Of a DNA stretch of 10,992 nucleotides, positions 1 to 5,832 are shown piece after piece. Within the stretch, counting starts at the first letter, position 1; the number at the start of each line of letters is the position of its first letter. Below the pieces are notes generated by a model. It worked only from the letters and a program-made list of their open reading frames with translations, had not been told where the DNA came from and made no database searches. The stretch is taken from positions 1 through 10,992 of the forward strand of contig JBMNPP010000085.1 in NCBI GenBank assembly GCA_050943675.1, given 5' to 3'. The translations under genes were made by a program, and so were the position numbers. The DNA comes from Brooklawnia sp050943675. GTDB lineage: Bacteria > Actinomycetota > Actinomycetes > Propionibacteriales > Propionibacteriaceae.

Positions 1-649
1 CCAGTTCGCTGTGCGGGATGTCGGGTGCCACCTCGGCCACCACCCGCCCCTGACGCAGGACGGTGATCCGGTCGGCGATCGCGGTGGCCTCGGCGAGTTT
101 GTGGGTGATCAACAGGATGCCGCGCCCAGCCTTGCGCAGCCTGTCCAGCACGCCCATCAGGTGGTCGATCTCGGCGGGCCGCAGGACGGCTGTCGGTTCG
201 TCCAGCACCAACCAGTCGGCATCATCAACCAGTGCCTTGACCACCTCGACGCGCTGGCGCGCACCGACCGGCAGGTCGGCCACCACAGCGTCCGGATCGA
301 GGTCGAGACCGAAGCGTTCAGCAGCCTCCCGCGCCAGGGCACGGCCTCGCCTGCCGTCGAGAATGAAGCCCGGGCCGGGTTCGCGCCCGAGCATGATGTT
401 CTCGGCCACGGTGAAGGTTTCGACCAGCCGGAAGTGCTGGTGCACCACGCGCAGGCGTCCGGGCACCAGCACCTGCCCCGATGTTGCTGGCAGGGTTCCG
501 GCCAGGATGTTGACCAGAGTGGTCTTTCCCGCACCGTTGGCGCCCAGCAGGGCATGGATCTCGCCGGGGTTGAGGGTCAGGTCGATCGCATCGTTGGCCA
601 GCAGCGCACCATAGCGTTTGGTGAGTCGCTGCAGCTCGACCCGACCCAT
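1..649 (-). CDS. ABC transporter ATP-binding protein of BMP/nucleoside importer type (partial, N-terminal 216 residues)
   Basis: This is the ATPase of an ABC importer, cut by the left window edge; family members have two nucleotide-binding domains in about 500 residues, so less than half is here. It would power uptake of the ligand caught by the two BMP lipoproteins encoded just upstream. Visible motifs are Walker A GANGAGKT (residues 36-43), Q-loop VVHQHF (68-73), a degenerate signature LPVGARQRVEV (126-136) of the kind seen in YufO/NupO-like ATPases instead of LSGGQ, Walker B WLVLDEPT (146-153) and the switch histidine in ITHKL (H183). The start is an ATG in frame with, and three bases after, the TAG of the preceding lipoprotein gene. 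There is no good Shine-Dalgarno sequence, so translational coupling is likely. The stretch between the Walker A helix and the Q-loop is about 15 residues shorter than I expect. Permease genes probably follow beyond position 1. The substrate is inferred from context. Confidence 0.88.
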   Translation of the reverse strand, partial: MGRVELQRLTKRYGALLANDAIDLTLNPGEIHALLGANGAGKTTLVNILAGTLPATSGQVLVPGRLRVVHQHFRLVETFTVAENIMLGREPGPGFILDGRRGRALAREAAERFGLDLDPDAVVADLPVGARQRVEVVKALVDDADWLVLDEPTAVLRPAEIDHLMGVLDRLRKAGRGILLITHKLAEATAIADRITVLRQGRVVAEVAPDIPHSEL

Positions 650-652
650 CGG

Positions 653-1738
653 CTAGGCGATCGACGAGGGTGAATTGACCGTGATGGTGCCTTCGATGAC
701 CTGCTCGCGCAACGAATCAAGTTCGCTGCCAATCTCGTTGGGGAACTGGCCATCAGCACCAGCCAGCAGACCCGTCCCGGCATTACGCAGGTTGGCAGCG
801 AAGATGCCGGCCGCGCTGTTCCCGGCGTGGTCGGTCTGGATGACCTCGAACACCGCGGCAGCGCGGTCCTTGACCACCGAGCCCAGCAACTGGTTGCAGT
901 ACTGCGGCTGGGTCAGGCACCCATCGGTATCCGACCAGATGATACGCAGCGCCTCGGACTGGCTGGCCAACTCGAGGGCACCGGTACCTGAATGCCCGGC
1001 GACAGCCATGATCACATCAGCGCCCTCGTCGACCAGTGACTGGGCGGCCACCCATCCGGCAGCCGGGTCGTCCTGTGGAGCAGAGTCGGAGCGGACGAAG
1101 GTGCCGTCCTGGGCCTCCAGGCTCCAGCCGAGCGCCTCCACCTCGGCCTGGTTGGCCTGGTTGTAGTGGTCGACGCCCTGCACGAAACCATCCATGTAGA
1201 TGGTGACTGCGGGCACGCTCAGGCTGCCGAAGGTGCCCACCTTGCCGCTTTGCGAGTTGGCCGCTGCCAGATAGCCACCCAGGAAACCCGATTCATGGGC
1301 ACTGAACAACACCGGACGCAGGTTGGCCGGCGCAGAGTTGGGGGTGGCGTCCACCAGCGCGAATTGGGTTGCCGGGTTGGCCTTTGCGGCTGCCTCCATG
1401 GCATCGGCCATCGGGGTACCAAGGCCAACAACGATGTCACAGCCCGCGTCAACCTGGGCCATCAGCAGGCCGGCATAGTCGGCCTGGTCGGCGGCGGTCA
1501 CATGACTGGTTTCGATGCCGAGCTCGAGCTGGGCGCGGTCCAGGCCGTTGAGGGCACCGACAATCGGCGAACCGTCAGCCCCCTGGTCGGCATCGGTGAC
1601 CAGGCAAGCCAGGTAGCTTTCGGCCGGGGTGGCCGGTGGGGCCTCGGTGGTCGGGGTGGCTGGCTCGGGTGGCGTGGCGCAACCCACCAGGGCAAGGGCC
1701 GTCAAGCCAGCTGCCAGGGCCATGCGCAGGTTGTTCAT
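653..1738 (-). CDS. BMP-family substrate-binding lipoprotein, divergent paralog
   Basis: A 361-residue extracytoplasmic solute-binding lipoprotein of the BMP/PnrA family, predicted to sit on the outer face of the membrane and feed the ABC importer. It has a short signal peptide with lipobox LVGC (Cys20) and a Pro/Thr-rich linker (about 21-40). Family landmarks include NPATQFALVD, FLGGYLAA, GKVGTFG, the hinge AGHSGTGAL, DTDGC and SVVK. It clearly resembles its upstream neighbour along the whole length and has the same length, so the pair looks like a tandem duplication. Oddly, the SFNQ element that helps form the nucleoside pocket in the family reads SPIV (57-60). I chose the ATG at 1738 because CGAGGAGT lies five bases upstream and the signal peptide begins there. 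A longer start at 1771 would add eleven residues before the signal peptide. The gene lies 39 bases after the first BMP gene and three before the ATPase. Nucleoside or purine ligand is an inference. Confidence 0.9.
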   Translation of the reverse strand: MNNLRMALAAGLTALALVGCATPPEPATPTTEAPPATPAESYLACLVTDADQGADGSPIVGALNGLDRAQLELGIETSHVTAADQADYAGLLMAQVDAGCDIVVGLGTPMADAMEAAAKANPATQFALVDATPNSAPANLRPVLFSAHESGFLGGYLAAANSQSGKVGTFGSLSVPAVTIYMDGFVQGVDHYNQANQAEVEALGWSLEAQDGTFVRSDSAPQDDPAAGWVAAQSLVDEGADVIMAVAGHSGTGALELASQSEALRIIWSDTDGCLTQPQYCNQLLGSVVKDRAAAVFEVIQTDHAGNSAAGIFAANLRNAGTGLLAGADGQFPNEIGSELDSLREQVIEGTITVNSPSSIA

Positions 1739-1777
1739 CGGGACTCCTCGTGCGGTTGGGGAAGCAACCATCGCACT

Positions 1778-2863
1778 CTAACCCGCTGCTGGCGGAGTGA
1801 TCGAACCATCGATCAGTTGTTCGCGGATCTGCTCCAGTTCGGCCCTGGTCTGGGCGCTGACCTGGTCATCCAATTCGTGGAAGGGACTCAGACCCACCCC
1901 GCCATTGGCCAGGGTGCCGTGGTAGGGCTCGTTGCTGAATTGGCCGTCCACGGCTGCGCTGATCGCATCGAAGACTGCGACATCCATGGCCTTGACCACC
2001 GAGGTGAGGATCACCGGGCAGAACGACGGGTTGGCCAGGCAGCCGTCGGAATCGACCCAGATCGCCTGCACCTCGCCACCGGATTCCTGGGCAACCTGCA
2101 GTGCACCGGTTCCGGCCATCCCGGCGACGGGGAAGATCACGTCAGCGCCCTGACCAGCCAGGTTTTCGGCAGTCGTCTTGCCTGCAGCGACGTCCTGGAA
2201 GGGCGCCTGCGAGGTGATGAACTGACCGTCCTGTGTCTCCACATCCCAGCCGAGCAGTTGCACATCGGCGTCCTTGGTCTGGTTGAAGTGGGCCACCCCA
2301 CCGGCGTAACCATTCAGGAAGAGCAGCACGTCGGCGTTCTTCACCGCACCGAAGGTGGCCACGGCCCCAGTTCGGGACTGTGCTGCAGCCAGGTAGCCGG
2401 CCAGGAAAGCGGCTCCGGCGGGGTCGAACAGCAGGGGCTTGAGGTTATCCAGTGGGGTTTCGACCATCGCGTCCACCAGCAGGAAGTCAACCTCGGGATT
2501 GGCCTGGGCAGCGGCCTGGGCGGCGTCGGCATGCTTGAATCCGACCAGGATGATCAGTTCGCAGTCGGCATCAACCAGCGATTCAACTGCGGCGGCGTAA
2601 TCGGCCTCACCGGGCGCCTGGATCTCGCCGGTGGCCACACCCAGTTCGTCAGCGGCGCGCAACAGGCCATTGTGTACGGTCTGGTTGAACGAGCCATCAG
2701 CGAACCCGCTGGCATCGGCGACCTGGCAGACCTTCAGGCCCTGTCCACCGGCGGGGGTTTGCGGGCTCTGGGCAGGACTACCGGTCGTCCCTGACGGTTC
2801 GGCGGCGCAGCCGGCCAATGCGATCGCCAACAGTCCCGCCAGCAAGAGCCTCAGCACCTTCAT
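1778..2863 (-). CDS. BMP-family substrate-binding lipoprotein (probable nucleoside-binding)
   Basis: A 361-residue solute-binding lipoprotein of the BMP/PnrA family and the first gene of the importer operon. It has a signal peptide with lipobox LAGC (Cys19), a Ser/Pro/Gly-rich linker (about 20-42), then the binding domain. The canonical pocket element DGSFNQ is present (56-61). In characterised PnrA proteins the Phe and Asn of this motif contact the nucleoside base. Further landmarks are NPEVDFLLVD, AFLAGYLAA, AGMAGTGAL, DSDGC and TSVVK. Four mature-domain cysteines (in KVCQV, DADCEL, DSDGC and NPSFC) match cysteines in the paralog and could form two disulfides. The ATG at 2863 is supported by GGGAGG six bases upstream (2869-2874); the TTG at 2881 is only an in-frame extension. 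The ligand is most likely a nucleoside, but BMP proteins can bind other small molecules. Confidence 0.91.
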   Translation of the reverse strand: MKVLRLLLAGLLAIALAGCAAEPSGTTGSPAQSPQTPAGGQGLKVCQVADASGFADGSFNQTVHNGLLRAADELGVATGEIQAPGEADYAAAVESLVDADCELIILVGFKHADAAQAAAQANPEVDFLLVDAMVETPLDNLKPLLFDPAGAAFLAGYLAAAQSRTGAVATFGAVKNADVLLFLNGYAGGVAHFNQTKDADVQLLGWDVETQDGQFITSQAPFQDVAAGKTTAENLAGQGADVIFPVAGMAGTGALQVAQESGGEVQAIWVDSDGCLANPSFCPVILTSVVKAMDVAVFDAISAAVDGQFSNEPYHGTLANGGVGLSPFHELDDQVSAQTRAELEQIREQLIDGSITPPAAG

Positions 2864-2886
2864 GACTGCCTCCCACGACAACGCCG

Positions 2887-2899
2887 ATGTAAGTTACAT
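2887..2899. promoter_or_regulatory. 13-bp perfect dyad, candidate operator in the BMP/trpB2 divergent region
   Basis: ATGTAA-G-TTACAT is a perfect inverted repeat in the 107 bases between the divergent BMP operon and trpB2. It lies 24 bases before the BMP start codon and about 60 bases from the trpB2 -10 box. On the minus strand it contains TAACTT (2896-2891), which fits a TANNNT -10 box, so a bound regulator would plausibly block the BMP promoter. No convincing -35 box is visible. I do not recognise the cognate regulator. Confidence 0.45.
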
Positions 2900-2957
2900 T
2901 TGCGACGTTATCCGAACCACCTGCCGAACGCCAAGGCCACCAGGTCGCGCCAGCGAC

Positions 2958-2963
2958 TAGCCT
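2958..2963 (+). promoter_or_regulatory. -10 box TAGCCT of leaderless trpB2 promoter
   Basis: TAGCCT fits the actinobacterial TANNNT -10 consensus, ends seven bases before the trpB2 ATG, and is preceded by GAC as in the mdh promoter. No Shine-Dalgarno sequence precedes the ATG. Transcription is therefore predicted to begin at or next to the A of the start codon. The -35 region is not recognisable. Confidence 0.6.
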
Positions 2964-2970
2964 GCTGTGC

Positions 2971-4284
2971 ATGAGTGATGAGCGCACCAAGATCCTCCTG
3001 TCCGAGGACCAAATCCCGATCCGGTGGTACAACATCGCCCCGGATCTGCCCACTCCTCCTCCCCCGCCGCTGAATCCGGCCACCAGGGAGCCTGCCCAGG
3101 CTGCCGATCTGGCCGCGATCTTCCCGCCGGCGTTGATCGAGCAGGAAATGAGCAATGAACGCTGGATCGAAATACCCGAACAGGTGCGCGAGATCTACCG
3201 GTTGTGGCGTCCTGCGCCGCTGTACCGTGCCCATCGGCTTGAGGCAGCCATCGGCACGCGGGCCAAGGTTTACTACAAGTACGAGGGTTCCTCGCCGGTC
3301 GGCAGCCACAAGACCAATTCGTCGGTCGCGCAAGCCTACTACAACGCCCAGGCCGGCATCACCCGGCTGACCACCGAGACCGGTGCGGGTCAGTGGGGTG
3401 CCGCACTGGCCTTCGCGTGTGAAGTCTTCGGACTGGAGTGTGATGTCTGGCAGGTCCGCAACAGCTTCGAGACCAAGCCCTATCGCCGCATGCAGATGGA
3501 GACCTTCGGCGCGCAGGTGACGGCCAGCCCGTCCGAGCGCACCGAAGTGGGACGCCAGTTGCGCGAGCGTTTCCCCGACACCCCGGGCTCGCTGGGCATG
3601 GCGATCAGCGAGGCCATCGAAGAGGCCGCCAAGGACCCGAACGCCAACTATTCGCTGGGCAGCGTGCTGAATCACGTTGCGCTGCACCAGACGGTCATCG
3701 GCCTGGAGTCGCTGGCCCAACTTGAACTGGTTGGCGAGCGGTTGCCCGACCACCTGTTCGCCTGTGCAGGTGGCGGCTCGAACCTGGCCGGGTTGAGCTT
3801 CCCGTTCCTGCACAAGAACCTGACCGAGGACGCCAACGTGCGCGTGGTTGCCTGCGAGCCGGCTGCGGCCCCCTCACTGACCGCTGGTGAATACCGGTAC
3901 GACTTCGGTGACACCGCCAACCTGACCCCGCTGCTGAAGATGTACACCCTGGGCGCCGATTTCGTGCCCGATGCGGTGCACGCCGGAGGGCTGCGCTTCC
4001 ACGGCATGGCGCCGCTGGTGTCGGCGGCATACGACCAGAAACTGCTCGAAGCAGTGGCGATCAGGCAGCGGGACGCCTTCGCGGCCGGTGTGCTCTTCAG
4101 CCGCGCCGAGGGCATCATCCCGGCCTCGGAGTCGAACCACGCCATCGCTGGTGCCCTGGCGCACCTGAAGGATGCCGAGGACGACGGCGACGGCCAGGTC
4201 GTGCTCATCGGCGTCTCGGGTAGCGGCCAGCTCGACCTGCCGGCCTACGCCGAGTTCCTGTCCGGCGACATGCTGGACGCCTGA
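2971..4284 (+). CDS. trpB2: Tryptophan synthase beta chain, TrpB2 type
   Basis: A 437-residue pyridoxal-phosphate enzyme predicted to condense indole with L-serine to L-tryptophan in the cytoplasm. It belongs to the TrpB2 subfamily rather than the TrpB1 that pairs with TrpA. The evidence is the N-terminal YNIAPDLP plus Pro-rich segment (20-36), the WRPAPLYRA block (79-87), the PLP lysine in GSHKTNSS (K114), ETGAGQWG (136-143, with the probable catalytic Glu136), the PLP-phosphate loop GGGSN (267-271), EGIIPASES (380-388) and the C-terminal SGSGQ (416-420). Length matches TrpB2 proteins, which are some 30-40 residues longer than TrpB1. No trpA or other trp gene is adjacent. TrpB2 enzymes often act without TrpA and are thought to salvage indole or use another partner, so the exact reaction here is less certain than the family. 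The ATG at 2971 is favoured by the TAGCCT box seven bases upstream. Confidence 0.93.
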   Translation: MSDERTKILLSEDQIPIRWYNIAPDLPTPPPPPLNPATREPAQAADLAAIFPPALIEQEMSNERWIEIPEQVREIYRLWRPAPLYRAHRLEAAIGTRAKVYYKYEGSSPVGSHKTNSSVAQAYYNAQAGITRLTTETGAGQWGAALAFACEVFGLECDVWQVRNSFETKPYRRMQMETFGAQVTASPSERTEVGRQLRERFPDTPGSLGMAISEAIEEAAKDPNANYSLGSVLNHVALHQTVIGLESLAQLELVGERLPDHLFACAGGGSNLAGLSFPFLHKNLTEDANVRVVACEPAAAPSLTAGEYRYDFGDTANLTPLLKMYTLGADFVPDAVHAGGLRFHGMAPLVSAAYDQKLLEAVAIRQRDAFAAGVLFSRAEGIIPASESNHAIAGALAHLKDAEDDGDGQVVLIGVSGSGQLDLPAYAEFLSGDMLDA

Positions 4285-4360
4285 GCCAACCACGACACGA
4301 CGCCACCTGGGCCTGCCGGTTATCTACTGGAGGCTGGGCAGCCCAGCTGGTATCCAAAGA

Positions 4361-4403
4361 GGGGTACCGCCGTGCCTGAAAGGCGCGGTAGTGCCCCGCT
4401 TTT
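4361..4403 (+). terminator. Intrinsic terminator after trpB2
   Basis: A bulged hairpin lies 76 bases after the trpB2 stop. GGGG (4361-4364) pairs with CCCC (4394-4397), TACCGC (4365-4370) with GCGGTA (4385-4390), and GCC (4374-4376) with GGC (4382-4384) around a TGAAA loop. Three-base bulges lie on each side, and GC then TTTT (4400-4403) follow. The bulges and short T-tract make it moderate in strength, but position and orientation fit trpB2 termination. Confidence 0.6.
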
Positions 4404-4450
4404 CATATGCCGCTCCACGGGAGAGGCGAATACCGGCCGGCGCTGATCAC

Positions 4451-4507
4451 AAAACTATGTAGGCGTCGCGCACTGTCGTAGATGAACAGCTCGCGACACC
4501 TACGTAG
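4451..4507 (-). terminator. Intrinsic terminator for the minus-strand phosphotransferase transcript
   Basis: A long hairpin is formed by 16-base arms at 4455-4470 and 4492-4507 that pair along their length except for one G-U wobble and one A-C mismatch. Inside the 21-base loop CTGT (4473-4476) can pair with ACAG (4486-4489). On the minus strand the stem runs straight into TTTT (complement of AAAA 4451-4454), the expected layout for a terminator of the gene ending at 4615, 108 bases upstream on that strand. Confidence 0.62.
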
Positions 4508-4614
4508 CTGAAGGAACAGCACTTCCCTGTATCGACGCCTCAAGGGCCCTCGCCAGACGTCAATGCGACGTGCAAGGGGTCGACCGTAAGCGTGCGGTGA
4601 CGGTGCCTCGGGGT

Positions 4615-5832
4615 CTAGCTGCCCAACTGCCGCAGCCAGCGCTCGGCTGCGTCCAGGATGGCCACTGTCGTTCGCTGCCAGTTCGGTTCCTGGGCACGGA
4701 AGGGCCCCGAGGCAAGCGAGATGGTCACCGCCGCAGTGCGCAACCGGAGCTCAACCGGGTCAATCCGCTGGTCGAAGACGGCGGTCCACTGGCCCACCAA
4801 GCGGTCCAGCCGCCCGGCCTGCTGAGGATTCATGCCCTGCACCGTGGACAGGTGCGCCAACAGGCAGGCCAGGTCATCGGTCCGCCGGCCGGGCCCGATG
4901 GTGTCTATGTCAAGCAGGCCCGTGATGCGCCCACCAGATACGAAGACCTGGCCCTCGTGGAAGTCGCCGTGAGTGGGTTCGACGCCCAACGGGTAACCCG
5001 CCAGGCCGGGGACGATCACCGAGGTCATCCAGGCCAACCGGGCGGCCTGGCCGGGTAGCGCGCCGGCGACCAGGCCGGCGAAGTGGTTGACGTGATCGGC
5101 CCAGGACTGGCGGCGGGGCAACCCGGCCACCGCTGGTGGCAGTGCGTCCAGCAACTCGACCAACTGGCGAGCATCGACCGGCGGGGTCGCCTCGTAGAGG
5201 CGGACCGCCAGTGGTTCACCGGGGAGTGCCGGCATCACGATCAGCGCATCCGGGTCGACCGCCACGATCTTGGGGACCGGCAGGCCGTGTGCGCCCAGCA
5301 ACCGGTGGCGGGCCAGCACGGTGGCCACCTCGCTGGCACGCATCGCCTTCAGGTAGAAGGTACGGCCCAGGCCGGGCAGGTCGGCGCGCACCACTGCCCG
5401 ACACCGCGGCCGGTAGGTGACCATCTGCAGTTCGATCTGGTCGGCGTGCAGGCGGCGGTCAACCAGCTGCTGCTCATTGAACAGGGCGGCCACTGCCGAC
5501 CCGAAGGCAGCAGTGCGCAGGCCCGGCAGTTCGGGGTCGTCCGGGTAGCGCCAGGCGACCAGTTCGATGCCCTGCACGGTGAAGACCTTGGCCCGCCGGT
5601 CAATCTGACTGGGACCGGCCGCACGGGCGGTGACGCCGATGAGCTCTTCGTGGATCCCCCGGCCCGGCCATTGGGTGGTGGCCAGGTAGGACACCGTCGA
5701 CACCTCACCGGGGGTGCGGTCGACCTGGTCGAGCCGCCAGGCCAGCAACTGGCCGCCCTCGGTGGCCAGAATCGCGGCCAGCAGCTCGCTGACCTGCGGC
5801 GAACTGAGCAGTGCCCAGCCGTCGGTGTTCAC
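4615..5832 (-). CDS. Phosphotransferase of the aminoglycoside-phosphotransferase (APH) fold
   Basis: A 405-residue cytoplasmic protein with a kinase-like fold in its C-terminal two thirds. The nucleotide-binding lysine is probably K162 in FYLKAMR. The catalytic loop is THGDFHEGQVFV (287-298) with catalytic Asp290, and the metal-binding motif is LLDIDTIGPG (306-315). Where most APH enzymes have HGDxxxxN, this one has Gln295 in place of the Asn, which I recall as common in actinobacterial HGDxHEGQ relatives. The N-terminal 140 residues carry no motif I can name. The start is a GTG at 5832 whose GTGA overlaps the CNNM gene stop by four bases, so the two are translationally coupled and cotranscribed. 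The small-molecule substrate cannot be read from the sequence. Proteins of this family phosphorylate sugars, choline-like compounds or antibiotics, and nothing here specifically suggests resistance. A maltokinase-like role is an alternative. Confidence 0.78.
   Translation of the reverse strand: MNTDGWALLSSPQVSELLAAILATEGGQLLAWRLDQVDRTPGEVSTVSYLATTQWPGRGIHEELIGVTARAAGPSQIDRRAKVFTVQGIELVAWRYPDDPELPGLRTAAFGSAVAALFNEQQLVDRRLHADQIELQMVTYRPRCRAVVRADLPGLGRTFYLKAMRASEVATVLARHRLLGAHGLPVPKIVAVDPDALIVMPALPGEPLAVRLYEATPPVDARQLVELLDALPPAVAGLPRRQSWADHVNHFAGLVAGALPGQAARLAWMTSVIVPGLAGYPLGVEPTHGDFHEGQVFVSGGRITGLLDIDTIGPGRRTDDLACLLAHLSTVQGMNPQQAGRLDRLVGQWTAVFDQRIDPVELRLRTAAVTISLASGPFRAQEPNWQRTTVAILDAAERWLRQLGS

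Larger units (their letters stand above)
4285..4614. other. Convergent intergenic region between trpB2 and the phosphotransferase gene
   Basis: These 330 bases contain no credible gene. They hold, in order, a perfect small hairpin GCTGGG-CAG-CCCAGC (4333-4347), a plus-strand terminator (4361-4403) and a minus-strand terminator (4451-4507). The last 107 bases before the phosphotransferase stop carry only minor repeats, such as GGAA-CAGCAC-TTCC (4513-4526) and the 8-bp palindrome AGGGCCCT. Local base composition is less GC-rich around 4440-4530. I considered a structured RNA or riboswitch but recognise no known class. Confidence 0.6.

Noticed and set aside
1739..1771. Upstream ATG extending the second BMP lipoprotein by eleven residues
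   Set aside because: The extension precedes the signal peptide and lacks a ribosome-binding site, whereas ATG 1738 has GAGGAG at correct spacing.
1166..2794. A 542-codon open frame on the plus strand opposite both BMP genes
   Set aside because: The minus-strand frames encode clear lipoproteins with good ribosome-binding sites. The plus-strand translation is low-complexity and resembles no family I know.
2908..3813. A 301-codon minus-strand frame opposite trpB2
   Set aside because: It lies antisense to all the TrpB2 catalytic motifs and has no domain signature or credible start.
4320..4404. Possible riboswitch or structured RNA after trpB2
   Set aside because: The hairpins are explained by a terminator downstream of trpB2. 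I recognise no aptamer consensus, and no plus-strand gene follows for it to control.
4172..4462. A 96-codon plus-strand frame running from the trpB2 end into the gap
   Set aside because: Most of it is an out-of-frame reading of trpB2, and the rest crosses the trpB2 terminator. It has no ribosome-binding site.
4455..4507. Terminal inverted repeats of a small transposon
   Set aside because: Only 21 bases separate the arms, no flanking target-site duplication is seen, and the adjacent A-tract fits a minus-strand terminator better.
4615..5832. Calling the phosphotransferase an antibiotic-resistance gene
   Set aside because: The fold is shared by many housekeeping kinases, and there is no close resemblance to a known resistance enzyme and no mobile context.
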